From DASZTU01 sp035493835 (lineage in GTDB: Bacteria > Pseudomonadota > Alphaproteobacteria > Rhizobiales > Devosiaceae), in assembly GCA_035493835.1 (NCBI GenBank), contig DATJHO010000071.1, positions 1 through 26,303 of the forward strand: a DNA stretch of 26,303 nucleotides, given 5' to 3'. Below, piece after piece: positions 8,938-15,607 of the stretch. Numbering within the stretch: position 1 is the first letter of the stretch; each line of letters starts with the position of its first letter. Under the pieces are notes generated by a model. The model did not search any database, was not told the DNA's origin, and worked only from the letters and a program-made list of their open reading frames with translations. Made by a program: the position numbers and the translations under genes.

Positions 8938-9321
8938 CTAATCGTTGCGTGGGTCGTATTCGCCCGGGCGCTGGATGCTGCCCGCGGCGGGCTGCTTGGC
9001 GGCGTCGGTGGTCTCGCCCTGCCCGTCCCGGGCGACGAATTCGAACGCCTTGTCCAGAACGCCGGCTCTCTCGTCGTTGACCTTGAGGGCAAGGTTTTGT
9101 CGGTCGAGTTCCGCCAGCCAATCCTCCCAGCCAACCAACTCGAAGCCGACGATCGGATCGGGCCCTTCGTTGTGGTCGGCATCGAGCAGGTGCTGGTCGA
9201 AAGTAAGTTGCAGCAGCACTTGCTCGCGCGTGCCGTTCGGCAGGTCCTCGAGCATGGGCGCGCCGCCGCGGGCTTCAACCCACTCGCGGATACTTTCATG
9301 TTCCTGGAGAATTCTCGACAT
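8938..9321 (-). CDS. Unknown small protein, second member of a tandem paralogous pair
   Basis: A 127-residue protein that I cannot assign. It shares with the neighbouring 9446-9769 product an N-terminal HxxIxxWVxAR motif (HESIREWVEARGG here) and a central WLAELDRQNLALKV block followed by AFEFV, so the two are duplicates. The block faintly recalls a family of about 90-residue rhizobial proteins with an IR-WxxxRGG start and an ISWDEWF-NLAL core; this is inference. The tail beyond residue 100 is polar, rich in Gly, Asp, Pro and Gln, and looks disordered. There is no signal peptide or membrane segment. The start at 9321 has GGGA 7 bases before it; upstream ATGs at 9339 and 9387 are less convincing. 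A terminator-like hairpin separates it from its paralogue. Confidence 0.7.
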   Translation of the reverse strand: MSRILQEHESIREWVEARGGAPMLEDLPNGTREQVLLQLTFDQHLLDADHNEGPDPIVGFELVGWEDWLAELDRQNLALKVNDERAGVLDKAFEFVARDGQGETTDAAKQPAAGSIQRPGEYDPRND

Positions 9322-9385
9322 GGCCAATCCCGTTCTCATGCCCCGTGCCAATAATCCCTTGGCCCCGCTTCGAGTTCCGGACAGC

Positions 9386-9411
9386 AAAACGGCCCGACAA
9401 TTGCCGGGCCG
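9386..9411 (-). terminator. Rho-independent terminator behind the first gene of the unknown pair
   Basis: On the minus strand a 7-bp GC stem CGGCCCG/CGGGCCG with an 8-base loop is followed by TTTT. It lies 35 bases past the stop of the 9446-9769 gene and before its paralogue, so the two genes may be separately transcribed or the second reached by partial read-through. Confidence 0.55.
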
Positions 9412-9445
9412 ATTGCCACTCGTGAACTCGATGCCGGCGGACCGG

Positions 9446-9769
9446 TCAATTCAGCTCCGAGTTCCTGTCGCCGCTGTCCTTGCGCTCGACGAATTCGAAG
9501 GCGGGCCCTCGTTCGCCGGTGACCTTCAGCGCCAGGTGCTGGCGGTCAAGTTCGGCCAGCCAGGCCCTCCAGGACACCGGGCTCATGCCGTCGTCCTCGG
9601 CGCCGGGTGGGGCGTCGGGCCGGCGGCTCGGGCCACCAAAGGCAAGTGCGAGGCGGGCGCGTATTTGACCGGAAGTGGTCGGTATTCGAGTAATGGCGGG
9701 CATGCCATGACGGGCGGTCACCCAGTCCTGGATGTCGCGGTGCCGAATCAAAGTCTGCGTGACGTTCAT
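9446..9769 (-). CDS. Unknown small protein, first member of a tandem paralogous pair
   Basis: A 107-residue soluble protein of unknown function. Landmarks are RHRDIQDWVTARHGMPA near the N-terminus, a Pro/Asp-rich middle (about residues 45-60), then VSWRAWLAELDRQHLALKV and a closing FEFVERK. The WLAELDRQxLALKV block is shared almost exactly with the 8938-9321 product. The start at 9769 is supported by GGGAG 6-7 bases upstream; the frame stays open to an ATG at 9847, but that lacks a ribosome site. A good promoter lies about 90 bases upstream. The charged, low-complexity tail (SGDRNSELN) differs from its paralogue, so the ends have diverged while the core is kept. Confidence 0.72.
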   Translation of the reverse strand: MNVTQTLIRHRDIQDWVTARHGMPAITRIPTTSGQIRARLALAFGGPSRRPDAPPGAEDDGMSPVSWRAWLAELDRQHLALKVTGERGPAFEFVERKDSGDRNSELN

Positions 9770-9858
9770 TTCAGGCTCCCCTCCTGTACTCCCAGACCAA
9801 CGACTATGCAGTCGATGCGTTCCTGGGCGGCTTAAGTACTCGTTCATATTTGTGACGA

Positions 9859-9887
9859 GTTTTAGGTCGGAAAGCTTTGTCGGTCAA
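9859..9887 (-). promoter_or_regulatory. Promoter for the unknown tandem pair
   Basis: Read on the minus strand, TTGACC (9887-9882), exactly 17 bases, then TAAAAC (9864-9859). It stands 90 bases before the ATG at 9769 within a locally AT-richer stretch, and no other gene on this strand can use it. Confidence 0.5.
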
Positions 9888-9961
9888 AAAACTTTGCCCA
9901 ACATCGTATCAATACATCACAAGATGTAGCCTGTATGACAGTACTAGCTCACCGCGACGAG

Positions 9962-10672
9962 CTAAGCGCCGACCGCGACATCAAGGGCGAGGCGTACCAT
10001 TTCTTCCAGTGAAGATTGCCGGTCGACGGGGCTGAGCTGCTCGCCGGTGACGAGGCTGTCCGTCATGGTGCAGATGGCGAGGCCGCGGGCGTTGAAGCGG
10101 GCGCAAAGCGTATAGAGCGCCGCCGCCTCCATCTCAACGCCGAGCACGCCATGGGCGATCACCGCTTCATAGGCCTTGAGGCCATCGGCATGATAGAAAA
10201 TATCCGAGGAGAGCATGTTGCCGACATGGAAGCCGAGGCCGTTTTCGCGGGCGCGGCGGACGGCATCGGCGAGGAGGTCGAAATCGGCGATTGGGGCGAA
10301 GCCATAGGGGCCGAACGCGTCGCGGATAATGCTCGAGTCGGTCGTTGCGCCCTGGGCGAGAATAAGGTCGCGCACCTTCACCTTCGGGCTGAGCCCGCCG
10401 CAGGTGCCGACGCGGATCGCCGTTTTGACTCCATAGATATTCAGCAGTTCGTGCACATAGATCGCGAGCGAAGGCTGACCCATGCCGGTTGCCTGCACGC
10501 TTACCGGCTGCCCCTTCCATGTGCCGGTATAGCCAAGGCAGTTGCGGACCGCGTTCACCTGGCGCGCGCTGTCGAGGAAATATTCCGCAATCCACTTGGC
10601 GCGCAGCGGATCGCCGGGCAGCAGTGCAGCTTCGGCATAGTCGCCCGGCTTGGCCGAGTTGTGCGGCGTCAT
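9962..10672 (-). CDS. deoD: Purine-nucleoside phosphorylase DeoD
   Basis: It cleaves purine (deoxy)ribonucleosides with phosphate to free base and (deoxy)ribose 1-phosphate, for nucleoside salvage in the cytosol. The 236 residues match the hexameric DeoD type (about 235-240). Visible signatures are LLPGDPLRAKWIAE (phosphate-binding loop), TGMGQPSLAIYVHELL, RVGTCGG, and GVLGVEMEAAALYTL in the nucleoside pocket, followed by TMTDSLVTGE carrying the catalytic Asp. GGGAG 8 bases before the ATG at 10672 supports the start. It is divergent from leuD, sharing a 162-bp upstream region. A weak 6-bp hairpin (9945-9964) overlaps its stop codon. Confidence 0.96.
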   Translation of the reverse strand: MTPHNSAKPGDYAEAALLPGDPLRAKWIAEYFLDSARQVNAVRNCLGYTGTWKGQPVSVQATGMGQPSLAIYVHELLNIYGVKTAIRVGTCGGLSPKVKVRDLILAQGATTDSSIIRDAFGPYGFAPIADFDLLADAVRRARENGLGFHVGNMLSSDIFYHADGLKAYEAVIAHGVLGVEMEAAALYTLCARFNARGLAICTMTDSLVTGEQLSPVDRQSSLEEMVRLALDVAVGA

Positions 10673-10777
10673 TTTCTTATCTCCCTGGCTTTTTGGTTGC
10701 CTACCTCCTCCCCAACCCTCCCCACAAGCGGAATGAGGGCATCAGCGCGAGGCGAACGACTTCGGGCGTGCGCGTCC

Positions 10778-10806
10778 TTGACCACCTCGCCCCTCTGGTT
10801 CATTAC
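10778..10806 (+). promoter_or_regulatory. Putative leuD promoter
   Basis: TTGACC (10778-10783), a 17-base spacer and CATTAC (10801-10806) stand 28 bases before the leuD ATG in the deoD-leuD divergent region. The -35 box is good and the -10 box is weak. An independent promoter is expected because leuC is cut off from leuD by minus-strand genes. Confidence 0.35.
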
Positions 10807-10834
10807 AACGCCCTGCTGAATGCGAGGTAGTTTG

Positions 10835-11440
10835 ATGGAAAAGTTCACCCAGCTAACGGGCGTGGCGGCGCCGCTGCCGATCATCAATGTCGATACCGAC
10901 ATGATCATTCCCAAGCAGTACCTCAAGACCATCAAGCGGACCGGTCTTGGTTCGGCGCTGTTTTCGGAAATGCGCTATAACGAAGACGGGACCGAGAACC
11001 CGGATTTCGTGCTCAACAAGCCGGCCTACCGGCAGGCCAAGATCATCGTGGCCGGCGACAATTTCGGCTGCGGTTCGAGCCGCGAGCATGCGCCTTGGGC
11101 GCTGCTCGATTTCGGCGTCCGCTGCGTGATCTCGACCAGCTTTGCCGATATTTTCTACAACAACTGCTTCAAGAACGGCATCCTGCCCCTCGTGGTGACG
11201 CCCGAGCAGTTGAAGCTGCTGATGGACGACGCCGAGCGCGGCTCGAACGCCACGATTTCGGTCGACCTCGAAGCCCAGACGATCAAGGGTCCCGATGGCG
11301 GCACCCTCCATTTCGATATCGATCCGTCGCGCAAGCAGACGCTGCTCGAAGGCCTCGACGACATCGCCGCAACGCTCAAGGCCGACCCGGCGATTTCCGG
11401 CTTCGAGCAGAAGGTGAACGAAAGCCGGCCCTGGATCTGA
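10835..11440 (+). CDS. leuD: 3-isopropylmalate dehydratase small subunit LeuD
   Basis: Small (swivel-domain) subunit of isopropylmalate isomerase, partner of LeuC. The protein has 201 residues, the usual length. It shows NVDTDMIIPKQYLK near the start, GDNFGCGSSREHAPWAL as the substrate-binding loop, and SFADIFYNNCFKNGILP. The ATG at 10835 is preceded by GAGG at 8 bases and begins MEKFTQLTG, as family members do; an in-frame ATG at 10820 would add five residues and lacks that site. The gene is followed by the remains of a RidA-like gene and a repeat, then leuB, all on the same strand. Confidence 0.97.
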   Translation: MEKFTQLTGVAAPLPIINVDTDMIIPKQYLKTIKRTGLGSALFSEMRYNEDGTENPDFVLNKPAYRQAKIIVAGDNFGCGSSREHAPWALLDFGVRCVISTSFADIFYNNCFKNGILPLVVTPEQLKLLMDDAERGSNATISVDLEAQTIKGPDGGTLHFDIDPSRKQTLLEGLDDIAATLKADPAISGFEQKVNESRPWI

Positions 11441-11447
11441 GACCGCG

Positions 11448-11593
11448 ATGGTCGGGCGCGTCTCTACCGGTTCGCCGTTTGAAGCGACCTTCGGCTATTC
11501 CCGGGCGCGACCATGTTGCTGGTCGGCATGATCGAAGAAGCCATGAAGATCGAAATCGAGGTCGAGGCGCGGATCGGCGCTTCGGCTTCCTGA
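11448..11593 (+). pseudogene. RidA (YjgF/YER057c) family pseudogene with a large internal deletion
   Basis: Bases 11448-11507 encode MVGRVSTGSPFEATFGYSRA, the classic N-terminus of a RidA-like protein (STGSPFE...GYSRA). In another frame, bases 11513-11593 encode MLLVGMIEEAMKIEIEVEA and a short tail to TGA 11591-11593, the classic RidA C-terminal strand (LI--MKIEIEVEA). About 65-75 middle residues are missing, and the join puts the two pieces out of frame (the first runs into TGA 11529-11531). RidA proteins hydrolyse reactive enamine/imine intermediates. The fragment begins 7 bases after the leuD stop, so an intact gene was probably once cotranscribed with leuD and leuB. Family recognition rests on the two end motifs only. 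Confidence 0.72.
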
Positions 11594-11604
11594 CGTATGC
11601 CGGA

Positions 11605-11677
11605 CCTCGTCCTTCGACAAGCTCAGGATGAGGTCTTTGGGGTTGCGGCCTCATGGTGAGCTTGTCGAACCACGAGG
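11605..11677. repeat. Dispersed inverted repeat, family C
   Basis: The left arm 11605-11633 (CCTCGTCCTTCGACAAGCTC and onwards) and right arm 11649-11677 (CCTCATGGTGAGCTTGTCGA and onwards) are reverse complements in 25 of 29 positions, separated by 15 bases. This long hairpin sits between the RidA remnant and leuB; a related solo arm is at 1742-1770. The CTTCGACAAGCTCAGGATGA motif is a widespread intergenic repeat in proteobacteria. Confidence 0.8.
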
Positions 11678-11699
11678 GCGCCGGCACGGCGGATCAAAA

Positions 11700-12788
11700 A
11701 TGTCCAAAAAGCTCTTTCTCCTTCCGGGCGACGGCATCGGCACCGAAATCATGGCCGAGGTCGAAAAGCTCATCGCCCATCTCAACCGTGAGGGCCTGAC
11801 CGATTTTACGACCGATCGCGGGCTCGTCGGCGGCTGTGCATATGACGCCCATGGCGAGGCGATTTCGGAAGCCGACATGGAAAAGGCGCTCGCGGCCGAC
11901 GCCGTGATCTTCGGCGCCGTAGGCGGCCCGAAGTGGGACAAGGTGCCGTACGACAAGCGCCCGGAAGCAGGGTTGCTGCGCCTTCGCAAGGATCTGGGCC
12001 TCTTTGCCAACCTCCGGCCCGCGATTGTTTATCCGGCACTGGCCGATGCCTCCTCGCTCAAGCGCGAAGTGGTGGAAGGCCTCGACATCCTGATTCTGCG
12101 CGAACTCACCGGCGGCGTCTATTTCGGCGAGCCCAAGGAGATCACCGATCTCGGCAACGGCCAAAAGCGCGCCGTCGATACGCAGGTCTATGAGACCTAT
12201 GAGATCGAGCGCATCTGCCGGGTGGCCTTCGATCTGGCGCGGACGCGCCGCAAGTTGGTGCATTCCTCCGACAAGAAGAACGTGATGAAGTCGGGCGTGC
12301 TGTGGGACGAAGTCGCGCGGCAGGTTGCGGCGGAAAATCCGGACGTGGCGTTCCAGCACATCCTTGCCGACAATTGCGCCATGCAACTGGTGCGCAATCC
12401 CAAGCAGTTCGACGTCATCGTCACGGACAACCTCTTCGGCGACATCCTCTCGGATGCGGCGGCGATGCTCACCGGTTCGCTCGGCATGTTGCCCTCGGCC
12501 TCCCTCGGGGCGCCCGATGCCTCTGGCAAGCGCAAGGCGCTCTATGAGCCTGTGCACGGCTCGGCGCCCGATATCGCTGCCAAGGGGATCGCCAACCCAA
12601 TCGCCATGATCGCGAGCTTTGCCATGGCGCTGCGTTATTCGTTCGGCCTGGTGGAAGTAGCCGATACGGTGGAAGCCGCCATCGCCGCCGTGCTGGCGGA
12701 CGGGCTCCGCACCGGCGATATCGCGCAGCCGAACCAGAAGACCGTCGGCACCGTCGAAATGGGCGACGCGATTATCGCCCGCATCTGA
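11700..12788 (+). CDS. leuB: 3-isopropylmalate dehydrogenase LeuB
   Basis: It oxidises and decarboxylates 3-isopropylmalate with NAD to 2-oxoisocaproate, the third step of the leucine branch. The protein has 362 residues, normal for the family. Visible features are LFLLPGDGIGTEI at the N-terminus, LRKDLGLFANLRP, RELTGGVYFG, the Lys/Asp-bearing DNCAMQLV and TDNLFGDILSD region, and the adenine-binding HGSAPDIAAKGIANP. The ATG at 11700 has GGCGGA about 8 bases upstream; the frame stays open further 5' but runs through the family C repeat, so a longer start is unlikely. It probably forms a transcript with leuD. Confidence 0.97.
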   Translation: MSKKLFLLPGDGIGTEIMAEVEKLIAHLNREGLTDFTTDRGLVGGCAYDAHGEAISEADMEKALAADAVIFGAVGGPKWDKVPYDKRPEAGLLRLRKDLGLFANLRPAIVYPALADASSLKREVVEGLDILILRELTGGVYFGEPKEITDLGNGQKRAVDTQVYETYEIERICRVAFDLARTRRKLVHSSDKKNVMKSGVLWDEVARQVAAENPDVAFQHILADNCAMQLVRNPKQFDVIVTDNLFGDILSDAAAMLTGSLGMLPSASLGAPDASGKRKALYEPVHGSAPDIAAKGIANPIAMIASFAMALRYSFGLVEVADTVEAAIAAVLADGLRTGDIAQPNQKTVGTVEMGDAIIARI

Positions 12789-12816
12789 GGGCTGTCGGCA
12801 GGTCTGGTGTCTTTGG

Positions 12817-12926
12817 CCAAGGCCCACTCACCAAGCCGTCTCCCCCAAAGGGAGAGGGGGCGCAGGAGGTCGGCCGTGCCACAAATACCTCTCCCCCGGG
12901 GGAGAGGGTCGGGTGAGGGGCCTTGG
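12817..12926. repeat. Dispersed inverted repeat, family B, copy 2
   Basis: Outer arms CCAAGGCCCACTCACC (12817-12832) and GGGTGAGGGGCCTTGG (12911-12926) are near-perfect reverse complements. The inner arms (12838-12858 and 12888-12908) each contain a CTCTCCCCC/GGGGGAGAG palindrome. The element starts 28 bases after leuB and ends 32 bases before the decarboxylase ATG. Confidence 0.82.
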
Positions 12927-12958
12927 TCCCCAACCGCAGCGGCATTCGAGGTGCGAAA

Positions 12959-14362
12959 ATGAGCGATCTTCGTGGGCTGCTGACGCAAGCGCTGGACCAG
13001 GCCGTCGCCTATCGCGAGGAGGTGGCCGGTAATTCGGCGGCGCCACAAATCGGCTATCACGAGTTGCGGGAGCGGGTGCTGCGGCCAGTCCCCGAGCAGG
13101 GGACCGATCCTTCGCAGGTGCTGGAGGAATTGGCGACCATCGCCGATGGCGGCCTGATGCCGATGGTCGGACCGAGGTTTTTCGGCTGGGTGATCGGCGC
13201 CTCGCATCCGGCAGGGGTAGCGGCCGATTGGCTGGTGACCGCCTGGGGGCAGAACGCTTTTCACACGGCCACGCCGGCGGTCGCCGCCATCGAGGAAGCA
13301 GCCGAGCGCTGGCTCGTGGAAATCCTCGACCTGCCGCGCGGTAGCTCGGTGGGCTTTGCGACTGGCGCAACCGTCGCCAACGGCATCTGCCTTGCCGCGG
13401 CGCGCACCGGCACGCTGCTGAAACACGGCTGGGACCCTGATGCCGACGGGCTCTTCGGCGCCCCGCCGGTAGAAGTGCTGATCGGGGCGGATGCGCATTC
13501 CTCGCTCTTTTCCTCACTGCAGCTGATCGGCTTTGGCTACAACCGGGTGAAAGGCATCGCGACCGACGGGCAGGGCCGCATGCTGCCCGAAGACCTCGCC
13601 GCCAGGATCGGCAAGGCCGGGGGGCCGAAAATCGTCATCGCCCAGGCCGGGCAGATCAATACTGGCGGCTATGATCCGTTCGCCGAGATCGTCGAGATCG
13701 GCCGCGCGCATGGCGCCTGGGTGCACGTCGACGGGGCCTTTGGACTTTGGGCGCGGGCCACGCCGAGCCACCGGCATCTGACCGAGGGGATCGAGGGCGC
13801 CGATTCATGGGTCACCGACGGGCACAAATGGCTACAGGTGCCGTATGATTCCGGCTTTGCCATCGTCCGCGACCGGGAACTGCACCAGCGGGCGATGACG
13901 CAATGGTCGAGCTATCTGCCGCATTTCGGGCAGGGGGACCGGGTCCCCTCGGCGTTCGTCCCGGAACTCTCGCGGCGCGCGCGCGGGGTCGCGGTGTGGA
14001 CGATGCTCAAGACGCTCGGCCGCGACGGCATCGCGGAACTGGTCAGCCGCCATTGCGCGCTGGCCCTGCGCTTTGCCGAACGGCTGGCTCGGGAGCCAGG
14101 CATTCGCATCGTCAACGAGGTCACGATCAACCAGGTGATCGTCAATTTCGGCAGCGGCGATGCAGGCGCGCGCCGCGCCGCCACCGAGGCGGTGATCGAA
14201 AAGGTGCAGGCGGGCGGCGTCTGCTTTGCCGGCGGGGCGGAATGGCGGGGCGATTGGGTGATGCGGCTCTCGGTCAGCTCGGGCGCGACCACCGAGGCCG
14301 ACATCGACCTCTCGGCCGACGCCATCATTGCGGCCTGGCGCCAGGTGCAGGCTCAGGATTGA
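12959..14362 (+). CDS. Pyridoxal-phosphate-dependent group II decarboxylase family protein
   Basis: A 467-residue fold-type I PLP enzyme of the group II decarboxylase family (PF00282), which includes aromatic amino acid, glutamate and 2,4-diaminobutyrate decarboxylases. Seen in order: ASHPAGVAADWL (substrate region), GFATGATVANG (PLP phosphate site), HVDGAFGLWA with the Asp that contacts the pyridine nitrogen, and TDGHKWLQVPYD with the PLP lysine at residue 290. The C-terminal small domain is complete. The substrate cannot be told from sequence. The start ATG at 12959 has GAGG 8 bases before it. The gene stands alone between two family B repeats and converges on the homocysteine methyltransferase gene, so neighbours give no hint of pathway. 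Confidence 0.88.
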   Translation: MSDLRGLLTQALDQAVAYREEVAGNSAAPQIGYHELRERVLRPVPEQGTDPSQVLEELATIADGGLMPMVGPRFFGWVIGASHPAGVAADWLVTAWGQNAFHTATPAVAAIEEAAERWLVEILDLPRGSSVGFATGATVANGICLAAARTGTLLKHGWDPDADGLFGAPPVEVLIGADAHSSLFSSLQLIGFGYNRVKGIATDGQGRMLPEDLAARIGKAGGPKIVIAQAGQINTGGYDPFAEIVEIGRAHGAWVHVDGAFGLWARATPSHRHLTEGIEGADSWVTDGHKWLQVPYDSGFAIVRDRELHQRAMTQWSSYLPHFGQGDRVPSAFVPELSRRARGVAVWTMLKTLGRDGIAELVSRHCALALRFAERLAREPGIRIVNEVTINQVIVNFGSGDAGARRAATEAVIEKVQAGGVCFAGGAEWRGDWVMRLSVSSGATTEADIDLSADAIIAAWRQVQAQD

Positions 14363-14380
14363 ATTGAGCCTAGCCGAAAC

Positions 14381-14490
14381 AACCCTCATCCCTGACCGCT
14401 CCTCTCAAGGGGGAGGGGGACGATGGGGCACCGTCATGCGACAGAGCCCCTCCCCCCTGAGGGGAGGTGGCGGCAGCCGGGCGGGGGTTG
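14381..14490. repeat. Dispersed inverted repeat, family B, degenerate copy 3
   Basis: The left side begins AACCCTCATCCCTGACCGCT and continues to CTCCTCTCAAGGGGGAGGGG; the right side contains CCCCTCCCCCCTGAGGGGAG and ends with GGCGGGGGTT. Arms match less well than in copies 1 and 2. It occupies the spacer between the convergent decarboxylase and methyltransferase genes. Confidence 0.65.
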
Positions 14491-14537
14491 TTTTGACTAG
14501 GTTAGACTGAGCCCAATATATGGGAGTGCACACCCCC

Positions 14538-15488
14538 TCAATGCACGTGTTTGCCCACGCAGGCATCCGCAATGGCGGCGATGTGGCGGTGGTCGGTACC
14601 GCAGCAGCCGCCGAGGACCTGCAGGTTGGGCAGCATGGCCATTAGCCGGCGATAACGCTCCGCCAGGCCGGCGGGGTCGCCCTCATCCAGTTCGGTGCTG
14701 TTGTCGAGTTCGGCGTGGCTCTTGGTCGAGGCATTGGCCCTGATGCCGCCGATGCGCGACAACCATTGCGGCTGCCGGCCTAATTCGGCCTCGAAATGGC
14801 TCGGATGGGCGCAGTTGATCATGTAAAAGAGCGGCGCCCCGTCCGTCTCGTCTTCGACCGCGGCTATGGCGTCCCCGATCGTAAACCCGCCCGGCAGCTT
14901 GCCGTCGGTTTCCACGGTGAACGAGATCACGGAGGGGATATCCGATTCGAGTGCCGCGAGCGCGATGCCGGTTGCCTCCTCGACGGTGGTCATGGTGATG
15001 GCGCTGACCCGGTCGGCTCCGGCGCGGGCAAAAATTTCGACCTGTGGCGCATGATAGACGCAAGCATCATCGATGCTCATGGTCGAGCTCTGATAGCCGT
15101 CGCCGCGAGGCCCCACGACGCCGTTGATGAGGACCTGCGCGGATTCGCTGTCGTATTCGGCGCGCAGGTCGCTGGCCAAAAGGATCGAATCCCGGTCGAT
15201 GCTGGCCAGGTCCTTGGCGCCAAAACCCAGCCGCTCGCCCCAATCGGGGCTGGCGCGCCAGGTCGGGGTATCGAGGACGAAGCCGACCCCGCGGTCTCGC
15301 GCGAGCTCAAGATAGGGGCGGAAATAGCGCTCGATTTGCCCGCGCCCCTCCGCGTTGCGCATCAGCGTGAAGGCGGCGAATAGCGGCAGGTCCAATCCCT
15401 CGTGAAAAATGAGGGTGGTCTCCATGCCGCCATCGGCGAGGAATTTTGCGCGTTCGTGCCGATGCGGGGCTTTTGGCCGGGCACTCAT
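14538..15488 (-). CDS. Homocysteine S-methyltransferase family protein
   Basis: A 316-residue Zn-dependent methyltransferase domain (PF02574) that would move a methyl group from a donor such as S-methylmethionine, betaine or a related compound to homocysteine. The N-terminal DGGMETTLIF is typical. The zinc cysteines are in INCAHPSHF (Cys226) and GGCCGTDHRHI (Cys295-Cys296). There is no cobalamin or folate domain, so this is the stand-alone type; the methyl donor is not predictable. The start at 15488 is preceded by a strong AGGGAGG 7 bases upstream, which rules against extending to 15578. It follows the flavin oxidoreductase gene by 119 bases on the same strand, so they may share a transcript. 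A hairpin with the stem CGGCCCG/CGGGCCG (15510-15530) lies just upstream of its ribosome site. Confidence 0.88.
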   Translation of the reverse strand: MSARPKAPHRHERAKFLADGGMETTLIFHEGLDLPLFAAFTLMRNAEGRGQIERYFRPYLELARDRGVGFVLDTPTWRASPDWGERLGFGAKDLASIDRDSILLASDLRAEYDSESAQVLINGVVGPRGDGYQSSTMSIDDACVYHAPQVEIFARAGADRVSAITMTTVEEATGIALAALESDIPSVISFTVETDGKLPGGFTIGDAIAAVEDETDGAPLFYMINCAHPSHFEAELGRQPQWLSRIGGIRANASTKSHAELDNSTELDEGDPAGLAERYRRLMAMLPNLQVLGGCCGTDHRHIAAIADACVGKHVH

Positions 15489-15607
15489 GGCGACCTCCCT
15501 GTTCGAACTCGGCCCGGCCGTTGCGGGCCGTCGGCTCCAAACGTGGGAAGACGGGCGCTGGAAAAAAGCGCCAGTCAATCGAACTGTTTAAGCGCGGGCC
15601 AGGCGCT

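Noticed and set aside
14538..15488. Classical cobalamin-dependent methionine synthase fragment
   Set aside because: Only the methyl-acceptor domain is present, it is complete with its own start and stop and strong ribosome site, and the length fits stand-alone homocysteine methyltransferases, so it is not a broken MetH.
15489..15607. SAM- or SAH-type riboswitch before the homocysteine methyltransferase gene
   Set aside because: Only simple hairpins are seen (15510-15530 and 15554-15572); nothing matches a known riboswitch core, and the space is short and follows another gene on the same strand.
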